A DNA stretch of 64,000 bases, from positions 124,001 to 188,000 of the forward strand of contig JAWKMJ010000003.1 in assembly GCA_041392305.1 (NCBI GenBank). Direction: 5' to 3'. Below are positions 8,357 through 15,852 of the stretch, one piece after another. A program made the position numbers and the translations under genes. Every line of letters begins with the position of its first letter. Position 1 is the first letter of the stretch. This DNA is from JAGQYP01 sp041392305. GTDB taxonomy: Bacteria; Bacteroidota; Bacteroidia; Flavobacteriales_D; Crocinitomicaceae. The notes below the pieces were generated by a model. It saw only the letters and a program-made list of their open reading frames with translations. It made no database searches and was not told the DNA's origin.

Positions 8357-9292
8357 ATGAAATTCACGATCACCATATTAGGATCTGGAGCAGCAACACC
8401 CACTTTAGAGCGCTATCCTACTTCACAATTCATCAACTGTAATGAACGCTGTATTTTGATAGATTGCGGAGAAGGAAGTCAGATTCAAATGCGCAGATAC
8501 AAGCTTAAATTTCAAAAGATTCAAGTGATTTTAATTTCCCATTTACATGGAGATCATTATTTTGGTCTAGCGGGATTATTGTCCTCATTTATATTATTAG
8601 GGCGCACTTCTAAATTGAAGATTATTTGTCCTGTAGGCCTTAAAGAGATCATTTTGAAGCAAATTGAAATAGGCAATACAAAAATTCCATTTGAGATTGA
8701 ATTCGATGAGATTTTATTAGAAGAGAAAACACTAGTTTACGAAGACAAGGTACTTGAAATCTACGCCTTTCCATTGAATCACAGAATTCCAACTCATGGA
8801 TTTGAAATAAGAGAAAAACAAAAACCCAGAAATTTTATCCCCGAACAGTTAAATCAATTTAAAATTTCTGTCAAAGAGATTGGTGAAATTAAATCTGGAA
8901 AACCTTTGATTCGAGACGGAAGAGTTGTACCAGAGGACCAATATAGTCTTGCTCCTCCACCCCCTCTTTCCTATGCATTCTGTTCAGACAATCGCATACA
9001 AAAAAAGCAGGTTACTTTCGTAAAGAATGTAACTCTAGTTTATCACGAAGCCACATTTATTCATAAAGATAAGCCTCGAGCAAAAACTACTTTTCACTCG
9101 ACAGCAAAAGAAGTAGGAGAATGCCTCCATCAAAGTGGGATTGAAAATATTTTACTCGGTCATTTCAGTGCCAGATACAAGGATACAACAACCCATCAAT
9201 CTGAATGTCAGGAATATATCAAAAATGTTTTTTGTGTGACGGATGGAGCGACCTACGAAATTTCTCAAAATGGAGTAGAAATGATTGGATAA
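8357..9292 (+). CDS. rnz: Ribonuclease Z
   Basis: A 311-residue metallo-beta-lactamase-fold tRNA 3'-processing endonuclease. The zinc motif is SHLHGDHYFGL (H62, H64, D66, H67); the N-terminal ILGSGAATPTLERYPTSQ and the C-terminal LLGHFSARY are standard for RNase Z. It cuts tRNA precursors after the discriminator base. The start codon touches the U-tract of the hairpin upstream, so its own promoter must lie within the STAS gene, or it depends on read-through. Confidence 0.92.
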   Translation: MKFTITILGSGAATPTLERYPTSQFINCNERCILIDCGEGSQIQMRRYKLKFQKIQVILISHLHGDHYFGLAGLLSSFILLGRTSKLKIICPVGLKEIILKQIEIGNTKIPFEIEFDEILLEEKTLVYEDKVLEIYAFPLNHRIPTHGFEIREKQKPRNFIPEQLNQFKISVKEIGEIKSGKPLIRDGRVVPEDQYSLAPPPPLSYAFCSDNRIQKKQVTFVKNVTLVYHEATFIHKDKPRAKTTFHSTAKEVGECLHQSGIENILLGHFSARYKDTTTHQSECQEYIKNVFCVTDGATYEISQNGVEMIG

Positions 9293-9306
9293 TTTCAAAC
9301 ATCTCT

Positions 9307-9314
9307 TATCTTTG
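9307..9314 (+). promoter_or_regulatory. -7 promoter box (TATCTTTG)
   Basis: Exact TAnnTTTG match 22 bp upstream of the response regulator ATG. Confidence 0.6.
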
Positions 9315-9336
9315 TTATTTAAAATGAATCTAAATA

Positions 9337-10011
9337 ATGAAGTTAATCATTGCAGATATCAACGAGCTCATTAAAATTGGCCTGAGAACCATTCTTCAGC
9401 AAGAAGATAATATTGAAATTGTTGGCGAAGCGAAAAATAATGATGAACTATTGGATTTAACCAATTCATTTGAAGCCGACATCATTTTGATTGATTACAC
9501 TGCTGATGGATTCAATATTGATGTGGTTCCTAAAATCCTTAAAGATCACCCCAATATTCGTTTTGTAGCGATTACTCCTGAACAGTCTGCTTTAACAGTG
9601 GTACATGCTGTGAAAAGTGGTATTATGTCCTATGTAAAGAAGGATTGTAGTCTGAAAGAAATCAAAGAAAGTGTTCAGGAAACGAACAAAGGAAATAAGT
9701 TTTTCTGTGGTCAAATATTAGAGACTATTGCGCGTGCAAATATCGATGTGGACGAAATAGATCTGATGAATTTTAATTGTGATCCGATCGTTATGACCGA
9801 AAGAGAAATGGAAATCATTAAATTAATTTCTGAAGGTTATACTAATGGACAAATTGCGGATATGTTGTTTCTAAGTGCGCATACTGTTGGAACACACAGA
9901 AAAAATATTATGCAGAAACTCGGAGTAAAAAATACTGCTGGAATTGTCATGTATGCAGTTAAGACGAACATCGTTTCGCCTAATAAATTTCTATTTTCGG
10001 AGGAAGCCTAA
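9337..10011 (+). CDS. LuxR-type (NarL/FixJ) response regulator
   Basis: A 224-residue protein: receiver domain (~1-120) with the phosphoacceptor Asp in IILIDYTADGF, the conserved Thr in VAITPEQ and Lys in YVKKD, then a LuxR HTH (TEREMEIIKLISEGYTNGQIADMLFLSAHTVGTHRKNIMQKL). The acidic pocket at the N-terminus is IIADINEL, with one Asp where most receivers have two acidic residues, so phosphorylation may be altered. No histidine kinase is next to it (orphan regulator). It has its own promoter box and is convergent with the DUF2147 gene. Confidence 0.87.
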   Translation: MKLIIADINELIKIGLRTILQQEDNIEIVGEAKNNDELLDLTNSFEADIILIDYTADGFNIDVVPKILKDHPNIRFVAITPEQSALTVVHAVKSGIMSYVKKDCSLKEIKESVQETNKGNKFFCGQILETIARANIDVDEIDLMNFNCDPIVMTEREMEIIKLISEGYTNGQIADMLFLSAHTVGTHRKNIMQKLGVKNTAGIVMYAVKTNIVSPNKFLFSEEA

Positions 10012-10015
10012 AACC

Positions 10016-10414
10016 CTATTGAATTCTTTCGAATACTACTGTCTTTCCAAGAAGGGAAATCCCTAAATAACCTCTAGCTACAAGATTATTCTTCTCATCC
10101 AGCCAAAGTTTACCTGTGTATTTTTTTTCTTTTGTAGGATCCACAATATAGCCGTCAGACCAAAGATTGTCCTTTTTCTTTACAAACCCTGTTAATAAAA
10201 TAGAACCTAAAGTCGTTTCGCCATTGGGCTTTTTGGAATGCTCACTTTGCATGTCCTTAATCCAAGTTAATTTGGCGTAAATCTTCTCTCCAACTTTATA
10301 GACTTTGATCTTTCCATCTTTATCTGGAGTCCAATATGTACCAAGTATATCTTCTTGTGTAAAAGAAGACACAGAACACATCAGCAACAAAATAAAAACA
10401 CTAAATAATTTCAT
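10016..10414 (-). CDS. Secreted DUF2147 family protein
   Basis: A 132-residue protein with a signal peptide (MKLFSVFILLLMCSVSS), then the DUF2147 pattern: ILGTYWTPDKDGKIKVYK at the start and the G-x-i-lDP...kyt-GklwL core (SDGYIVDPTKEKKYTGK). DUF2147 proteins are small beta-rich exported proteins with no clear function. The second in-frame Met (10414) is chosen because the signal peptide begins there; the first, at 10435, would be only about 5 nt from the predicted transcript start. It is convergent with the response regulator, with 4 bp between stops. Confidence 0.75.
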   Translation of the reverse strand: MKLFSVFILLLMCSVSSFTQEDILGTYWTPDKDGKIKVYKVGEKIYAKLTWIKDMQSEHSKKPNGETTLGSILLTGFVKKKDNLWSDGYIVDPTKEKKYTGKLWLDEKNNLVARGYLGISLLGKTVVFERIQ

Positions 10415-10445
10415 CGGAAAAACGACTTTTAACATCTTAAGTACG

Positions 10446-10453
10446 CAAAATTA
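10446..10453 (-). promoter_or_regulatory. -7 promoter box (TAATTTTG) of the DUF2147 gene
   Basis: Exact TAnnTTTG on the minus strand, 32 bp from the preferred start at 10414. Confidence 0.55.
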
Positions 10454-10629
10454 TCAAAAATATTACATTCTAAGGGGAGAATTGTTCTCCTAATTCTGAA
10501 AAATAATGATTTTTTAACACATCTAAGAATCTCGAAATTCAGACTAACACCAATATGTGAATACTTCTTGGTGATGCTTTAAATCTGACCAAACAATGTT
10601 TGTAATTTAGTTGATTAGAATAAATGTAA

Positions 10630-13158
10630 ATGGCAACTAAAAACGAATTCACATCCAATAAGTCCGAGGAACCGAAGAAAAATCAGGCGAAAAAAAAGAC
10701 TGAAAAATCTGGGAAAAAATACTCGGGTAAAGCGGCATTGAATCGACTCGAGGAAAAAGTTGATCTTACGAAAGTTCGACGGATAACAGGCATTGTTTTC
10801 CTCGTTATTTCCATTTACACTTTTTTAGCCTGTCTTTCGTATTTCTCTACCTGGCAGGCGGATCAAGACAAAGTAATTAATAAAGGTCTATTTGAATTCT
10901 TATTCAGTGATTCTGGAACCGAGGTATCAAACTGGCTTGGAAAATTTGGTGCATGGATTTCACATTTGCTCATCTATAGATGGTTCGGAGTTGCTTCTTT
11001 CAGTTTTGTGCTTGTTTTTTTTGTGATTGGTGTCTATCTGCTTTTTAGATTCAAACTACTTCCAATTAATAAAGTACTAGCTCAGTCTATTCTTGGAACA
11101 GTGTGGATTTCAATTTTTCTTGGTTTTTTCAGCTACAAAATTGAATACCTAGGTGGTAGTTTCGGATTTTATGTAAACGATTGGCTAGCTACAGCAGTTG
11201 GGAAATTTGGTGCTTTTGTATTTATCGCAGCCCTATTCTTCGTTTTCCTTTACATTTTGTTTGAGCCTAATTTTCATCAATTGATGGTTATTTTGGGAAT
11301 TGGGAAAAAGACAAATCATGCAGAAGATGAAATCCCAAACGATGATGTCACTGGCAATAGTATGACAGATATTAAAATTGTCAATGAAATCAAAGATGAA
11401 GAAATTGAAGAAGATGAGATCAGCGAAACCATTTCTTTTGAAGAAGAAGATGAACATACAACCAATGACAGTGAATTAATCATTGAAACTCCAGAAAGAG
11501 AACTAGAAGAACAATTTCTTGAAGAGGATGAGAATAGTGAAGAAGTAGAGTCAGACGATGATTTCCAAATCGAAGTCGCAGATGAAAAAGACGAAGAACT
11601 AGACGAAGATGAAATTAATAAGAAAATTGAAGAATTTGGTGAATACGACCCCACTCTAGACCTTTCAAGCTACCGCCTCCCACCAATAGATCTATTAGTT
11701 GATCATGGAGACAATAAAATATCGGTAAACAAAGAAGAACTCGAAAAGAACAAAGACAGTATTGTTCAGACTCTTTCTAACTATAAAATCGAAATTTCTC
11801 AAATCAAAGCAACCGTGGGTCCAACGGTTACTCTTTACGAAATAGTTCCTGCTCCAGGAGTACGAATTTCTAAGATCAAAAATCTTGAGGATGATATTGC
11901 TTTGAGTCTAGCCGCATTAGGAATACGTATTATCGCACCCATTCCTGGCAAAGGTACTGTAGGTATTGAGGTTCCAAATGCAAAGCCTGATGTGGTAAGT
12001 ATGAAATCTCTCATCAAATCAGAAAAATTTCAGAATTCGGATTATGAATTGCCGATAGTACTTGGTAAAACTATTTCAAATGAAACCTGGATATATGACC
12101 TAGCAAAAATGCCTCACTTACTTATTGCTGGAGCAACCGGACAGGGAAAATCAGTAGGATTAAATGCGATCTTAGTTTCTATTCTTTACAAAAAACATCC
12201 TTCACAAGTTAAATTTGTAATGGTTGATCCCAAAAAAGTGGAATTGACTCTTTATAACAAGATTGAAAGACATTTTCTTGCCAAACTCCCGGGAGAAGAG
12301 GAACCTATTATAACAGATACCAGTAAAGTAGTAGCTACGTTGAATTCTCTTTGTATCGAAATGGATACGCGATATGAAATGCTTAAAAATGCCCAATGTC
12401 GCAACATCAAAGAGTACAATAAAAAATTCATCTCCAGAAGACTCAATCCTGAAAACGGAAACAGGTACTTGCCCTATATAGTTGTAGTAGTGGATGAGTT
12501 CGCCGATTTGATCATGACTGCAGGAAAAGAGGTGGAGCATCCAATTGCACGTTTAGCCCAACTTGCCCGAGCCATCGGAATCCATTTGATCATTGCCACA
12601 CAGAGGCCTTCTGTAAATGTGATTACGGGAACAATCAAAGCCAACTTCCCTGCGCGTATTGCCTTCAGAGTAATGCAATCCATCGACTCCAGAACGATAT
12701 TAGATTCAACAGGAGCAGATCAATTGATTGGAAGGGGAGATATGTTGGTTTCAACTGGAAACGATATGACACGAATCCAATGTGGTTTTGTGGACACACC
12801 TGAAGTAGAAGCAATATGTGATTTCATTGGTGAACAAAGAGCTTACCCTGATGCCTTACTTTTACCGGAATATGTCGATGAGGGAGCAGAACAAGATTTG
12901 GATTTTGATCCTTCTGAAAGAGATTCTATGTTTGAAGAAGCAGCCCGAATGGTAGTTACTCATCAGCAAGGTTCAGCTTCATTGTTACAACGCAAGCTCA
13001 AATTAGGTTACAATAGAGCAGGACGATTAATCGACCAACTTGAAGCAGCAGGCATTGTAGGTCCATCTAAGGGAAGTAAAGCTAGAGACGTACTCATTTC
13101 TGATGAAATGGCCCTAGATGAATTCTTCCGAAACGAAAGGGAATCAAATAATTTTTAG
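10630..13158 (+). CDS. ftsK: DNA translocase FtsK
   Basis: An 842-residue protein. The N-terminus is Lys-rich, followed by four membrane segments (~residues 55-210), a very acidic linker (~235-335, many Glu/Asp), and the motor. Walker A is GATGQGKS (501-508), VDPKKVELT follows, and Walker B is VVVVDEFADL (~617-626). The C-terminal winged-helix gamma domain (GSASLLQRKLKLGYNRAGRLID) reads KOPS-type DNA signals. FtsK links division to chromosome dimer resolution and segregation. The linker is short compared with E. coli FtsK, typical for Bacteroidota. lolA follows 50 bp later, probably co-transcribed. Confidence 0.95.
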   Translation: MATKNEFTSNKSEEPKKNQAKKKTEKSGKKYSGKAALNRLEEKVDLTKVRRITGIVFLVISIYTFLACLSYFSTWQADQDKVINKGLFEFLFSDSGTEVSNWLGKFGAWISHLLIYRWFGVASFSFVLVFFVIGVYLLFRFKLLPINKVLAQSILGTVWISIFLGFFSYKIEYLGGSFGFYVNDWLATAVGKFGAFVFIAALFFVFLYILFEPNFHQLMVILGIGKKTNHAEDEIPNDDVTGNSMTDIKIVNEIKDEEIEEDEISETISFEEEDEHTTNDSELIIETPERELEEQFLEEDENSEEVESDDDFQIEVADEKDEELDEDEINKKIEEFGEYDPTLDLSSYRLPPIDLLVDHGDNKISVNKEELEKNKDSIVQTLSNYKIEISQIKATVGPTVTLYEIVPAPGVRISKIKNLEDDIALSLAALGIRIIAPIPGKGTVGIEVPNAKPDVVSMKSLIKSEKFQNSDYELPIVLGKTISNETWIYDLAKMPHLLIAGATGQGKSVGLNAILVSILYKKHPSQVKFVMVDPKKVELTLYNKIERHFLAKLPGEEEPIITDTSKVVATLNSLCIEMDTRYEMLKNAQCRNIKEYNKKFISRRLNPENGNRYLPYIVVVVDEFADLIMTAGKEVEHPIARLAQLARAIGIHLIIATQRPSVNVITGTIKANFPARIAFRVMQSIDSRTILDSTGADQLIGRGDMLVSTGNDMTRIQCGFVDTPEVEAICDFIGEQRAYPDALLLPEYVDEGAEQDLDFDPSERDSMFEEAARMVVTHQQGSASLLQRKLKLGYNRAGRLIDQLEAAGIVGPSKGSKARDVLISDEMALDEFFRNERESNNF

Positions 13159-13208
13159 ATTTGGCATAATTTTAGATATTTGTATAGCCAAAGCAAAATA
13201 GACAGATT

Positions 13209-13841
13209 ATGAAAAGCATTATTTTATCTACAATACTCATTTTAGCAACCTCTTTTTCATTCGGACAAGATGCAAAAGCGAAAGCGATTCTAGATAAGTT
13301 AAGTTCAAAAACTAAAAGTTTATCTACCGTTTACGTAGAATTTAAATCAGAAATTAAATCGGATGCCGTCAATGAATCAGGTACGGGAACAGCCTATATG
13401 AAAGGCAAAAAATTCTATATCAAATCCGGAAAATACACCTTGATTTCAAATGGTATTAAACAATGGGTGATCAACTCAGATGAAAAGACAGTATATGTCT
13501 CTGATTATGAGGAGGACGATGATGCCATTACACCAAATAAAATCCTTTCAATTTGGGAAGATGATTTCAAATATAAATATGTTGGAACTGGCACAATCAA
13601 TGGCATTGCGATTGAAAAAGTAGATCTTTTCCCCAAGAATCCTGGTGATGCACAATTCCATACAATTCAGATGGCGATTGATACCAAAAACAATAAACCG
13701 GTTCAAATCATTGTGAAGTCAAAAGATGGTACGAAGATGACTTATACATTTACTAAATTTGAGGGAAACACTGAAATTCCTGATTCAAAATTTGTATTCA
13801 ACAAAGGGAACTACCCAGGATATCGAATTGAAGAAGACTAA
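13209..13841 (+). CDS. lolA: Outer membrane lipoprotein carrier protein LolA family
   Basis: A 210-residue periplasmic protein with a signal peptide (MKSIILSTILILATSFSFG). The body shows the LolA pattern: repeated KSLSTVYVEFKSE..., MKGKKFYIKSGKYTLISNG and IQMAIDTKNNKPVQIIVKSKDG strands that build the open beta-barrel. LolA carries lipoproteins from the inner to the outer membrane. It follows ftsK, an arrangement I recall in other Bacteroidota. A terminator hairpin lies 65 bp downstream. Confidence 0.87.
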   Translation: MKSIILSTILILATSFSFGQDAKAKAILDKLSSKTKSLSTVYVEFKSEIKSDAVNESGTGTAYMKGKKFYIKSGKYTLISNGIKQWVINSDEKTVYVSDYEEDDDAITPNKILSIWEDDFKYKYVGTGTINGIAIEKVDLFPKNPGDAQFHTIQMAIDTKNNKPVQIIVKSKDGTKMTYTFTKFEGNTEIPDSKFVFNKGNYPGYRIEED

Positions 13842-13904
13842 TTTGAGTGTAGAATTAAGAATTTAGAATTAGAGTTTGGATTTTAGATTTTGAAAATATT
13901 TTAG

Positions 13905-13930
13905 AGAGGGAGCTAGTTGCTCCCTTTTTT
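13905..13930 (+). terminator. Intrinsic terminator of ftsK-lolA, inside the end of the convergent gene
   Basis: GGGAGC (13908-13913) pairs with GCTCCC (13919-13924) around TAGTT, extended by outer pairs, then six T's. It overlaps the last codons of the convergent membrane-protein gene (stop at 13913-13915). Confidence 0.75.
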
Positions 13931-14476
13931 GTTATTCATTTTTTGCAAGAATTCCAAAATCTCTTCGTTTCTCCTTTTTATATCTTCAATCATTTCTTCT
14001 GAATATGCCGGAGCTACTTTGTACATCTTTTTGTAGTCTGTACTGGTAAATAATCTGGTATCAGAATTGTAATATTCAGGGAATTTTTTCTTAAACAATT
14101 GCATACAAACCTCATCTATATTGCCATTCCTTGTCCAATTCATGTCCAAACTTACAATTATTCCAAGTCCAGCAATGAACAAACCTATTGCTATTGATAT
14201 CCATCCATAAGGCATATACATAACCCCCACTCCAATCGCAATCATTCCTAGAATCAATGCGGTGTTTTTATTTCTATTTCTTCTTGAACAACGACCACAT
14301 ATTGTAAAAGGCCATGGCTCGGTTCGAATAGAATATCTTTGAGTATTTGATAAAAAATGCGTCTTCTCCTCTACTCCAGAATAAATAAAACCTTGACGAA
14401 GATCTTCTTTGAATTCAATCTTGCACTTGCATTTATCGCAGTTTATGTTTTGAATATCATCTAGTATCTCTTCCAT
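13913..14476 (-). CDS. Membrane protein with N-terminal Cys-rich (zinc-ribbon-like) motifs
   Basis: A 187-residue protein from the ATG at 14476 (MEEILDDIQN). CDKCKC near residue 13 and CGRC near 60 could bind zinc. Two hydrophobic segments follow (LILGMIAIGVGVMYMPYG and ISIAIGLFIAGLGIIVSL, ~72-108), then a charged cytoplasmic-looking tail ending in a Lys/Glu helix. An upstream in-frame Met (14506) lies before a near-consensus -7 box (TATCTTTA, 14482-14489), so I chose the inner start, giving an almost leaderless RNA. No family recognised. Confidence 0.6.
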   Translation of the reverse strand: MEEILDDIQNINCDKCKCKIEFKEDLRQGFIYSGVEEKTHFLSNTQRYSIRTEPWPFTICGRCSRRNRNKNTALILGMIAIGVGVMYMPYGWISIAIGLFIAGLGIIVSLDMNWTRNGNIDEVCMQLFKKKFPEYYNSDTRLFTSTDYKKMYKVAPAYSEEMIEDIKRRNEEILEFLQKMNNKKGSN

Positions 14477-14515
14477 TCTTATAAAGATAGAAGAGAAATT
14501 GAACAATCACTAATT

Positions 14516-14938
14516 CTAACATTTCTCCACTCTGTTTTTCAATTCCTGATTCATTTTTTGAAATCCCATAACCACATCGCTCTTTAATTTCTTTTTGAAC
14601 AAGGGAACTAATAAACCATAGAATTTCTCACTCTGTACAAATTTTATGGCTCCATTTGAAGAAGGTAGAATTTGAAATCTATGTTCTCCATCAAACAATC
14701 CTTTCATAAGAAATTTCCCTATCCATCTAAATTCTCTTTCCTTTTCAAACACCAATACTCTTGGTTTAAATTTCATTCCATCAATATTGGCAAATATCTT
14801 TTTGCCCACACTAGGATTTCCTTTGATTTCTGTAATAAAAGAATTCCATTCTCCGTATTTTGTAAAATCCATTAACACTTCCCATACTTGCTGTGAAGTC
14901 CCTTGGATCTCCAAATCTGTTCTAATTTCAAAAGCCAT
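14516..14938 (-). CDS. SRPBCC (START-like) domain protein
   Basis: A 140-residue single-domain protein. The N-terminal IRTDLEIQGTSQQVWEVL with DFTKYGEWNSFI and the later 'l.p..eg.k' strand (HRFQILPSSNGAIKFVQSE) are typical of SRPBCC polyketide-cyclase-like folds, which bind hydrophobic ligands. No signal peptide, so cytoplasmic. The ligand is unknown. It has an exact -7 box 25 bp upstream and lies downstream of a Crp/Fnr regulator gene in the same direction. Confidence 0.78.
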   Translation of the reverse strand: MAFEIRTDLEIQGTSQQVWEVLMDFTKYGEWNSFITEIKGNPSVGKKIFANIDGMKFKPRVLVFEKEREFRWIGKFLMKGLFDGEHRFQILPSSNGAIKFVQSEKFYGLLVPLFKKKLKSDVVMGFQKMNQELKNRVEKC

Positions 14939-14962
14939 AATTTTTAGTTTTAATGTTTAATC

Positions 14963-14970
14963 CAAAATTA
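14963..14970 (-). promoter_or_regulatory. -7 promoter box (TAATTTTG) of the SRPBCC gene
   Basis: Exact TAnnTTTG on the minus strand, 24 bp before the ATG at 14938. Confidence 0.6.
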
Positions 14971-15030
14971 GGGAGAGTAAAAGTGGGTTCACTTGACATA
15001 GATCAAGAAATGAAATTATCAATTATCAAC

Positions 15031-15072
15031 CGAGCGATAGCGAGCTCATCGACCAATAGGGAGATAATTATC
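15031..15072. repeat. Dispersed intergenic repeat, copy A
   Basis: Shares the 12-bp core GCGAGCTCATCG (15040-15051) and flanking similarity over about 40 bp with 24694-24737 (GAGyGA before the core; A-AGnGAG-TAAT after it). It ends in the palindrome GATAATTATC (15062-15071). Both copies lie between genes. Confidence 0.55.
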
Positions 15073-15100
15073 AAAAATTACTTTTGAATCTCGTTTGATA

Positions 15101-15670
15101 CTAACCCAGTTTTTTCTTTCGGATTCGGCTAAGCGTTTCGGGTGTCATTCCTAGCATGGAGGCTAGATTTTGTAATGGGATGATGTTAAAGAGTTCTTTG
15201 TTTTGATCATATAAGTGGTCGTAGCGCTCTTCTGCGGTCATGGAAAGAAAACTGAATACTCTGTCTTCAAGTGTTAGAAAACATTTAGCTAGAAACAATT
15301 TTTCGAGATGTTCCCATTTGGCCACTTTCTGACTTATTTTCCTGTAATTTTCTTTGGAAATGGTGTACAATTCGCAATCGGTCAACGCTTCAATATTCCA
15401 TCTGCTGGGTAAATCGAATACCAAACTTTGCAAATCCGTTACAAAATATCCTTGGCTTGAGATCCATTGTGTTACTTCCTTCTCTTCCTTGTAGGCATAA
15501 ACCCGCATGTAACCAGTCCTAATAAAACTAAGCTTATTACAATAATCATCTATTTTGGTAAAGTACTCCCCTTTCTTCAATTCTTGCTCTATGAATAAGG
15601 AAGCAATTATTGAGAGATCTTCTTGGGAAACTCCGAAATAAGAGGTGATGTATTGTTCGAGTTCGGTCAT
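15101..15670 (-). CDS. Crp/Fnr family transcriptional regulator
   Basis: A 189-residue protein with a cyclic-nucleotide-binding-like beta roll (ELKKGEYFTKIDDYCNKLSFIRTGYMRVYA, ~residues 30-60) and a C-terminal HTH (IIPLQNLASMLGMTPETLSRIRKK). The cNMP phosphate-binding RxS signature is absent, and there are no Fnr-type clustered cysteines at the N-terminus, so the ligand is unknown; this is the short Bacteroidota Crp/Fnr type. The 72-bp upstream region is an 8-bp tandem repeat, which could change expression. The target may be the SRPBCC gene downstream, by inference only. Confidence 0.85.
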   Translation of the reverse strand: MTELEQYITSYFGVSQEDLSIIASLFIEQELKKGEYFTKIDDYCNKLSFIRTGYMRVYAYKEEKEVTQWISSQGYFVTDLQSLVFDLPSRWNIEALTDCELYTISKENYRKISQKVAKWEHLEKLFLAKCFLTLEDRVFSFLSMTAEERYDHLYDQNKELFNIIPLQNLASMLGMTPETLSRIRKKKLG

Positions 15671-15674
15671 TATT

Positions 15675-15746
15675 GATTTTATGATATATGGATATTAGGA
15701 CATTATGATATTAGGATATTACGACATTAGGATATTTGGACTTTAT
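15675..15746. repeat. 8-bp tandem repeat (about nine imperfect units, GATATTAG consensus)
   Basis: In register from 15675: GATTTTAT, GATATATG, GATATTAG, GACATTAT, GATATTAG, GATATTAC, GACATTAG, GATATTTG, GACTTTAT. It sits directly upstream of the start codon (15670) of the Crp/Fnr gene, where its promoter or leader must be. Confidence 0.8.
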
Positions 15747-15792
15747 TATTTTTGAGTTTTACTAAAATAGTTATTTTGAGAAAGTTGAGGAC

Positions 15793-15821
15793 AAAAAAAA
15801 GGAGCTCTTTCGAACTCCTTT
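15793..15821 (-). terminator. Intrinsic terminator of the S46 peptidase gene
   Basis: On the minus strand a 10-bp stem with one G-U pair (15812-15821 with 15798-15807) is closed by a GAAA tetraloop and followed by eight U's (A's at 15793-15800). It lies 32 bp after the S46 stop. Confidence 0.85.
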
Positions 15822-15852
15822 AATGTGTTGATCAAATAAATTTTATTTGATT

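Noticed and set aside
11316..11654. Minus-strand Ser-rich ORF of 112 codons within ftsK
   Set aside because: It is the complement of the Glu/Asp-rich linker of FtsK (GAA/GAT codons give TTC/ATC on the other strand); not a gene.
13861..13904. Repeat-like AT-rich run (TAGAATTAAGAATTTAGAATT) after lolA
   Set aside because: Low-complexity sequence without a clear unit; not separable from base composition.
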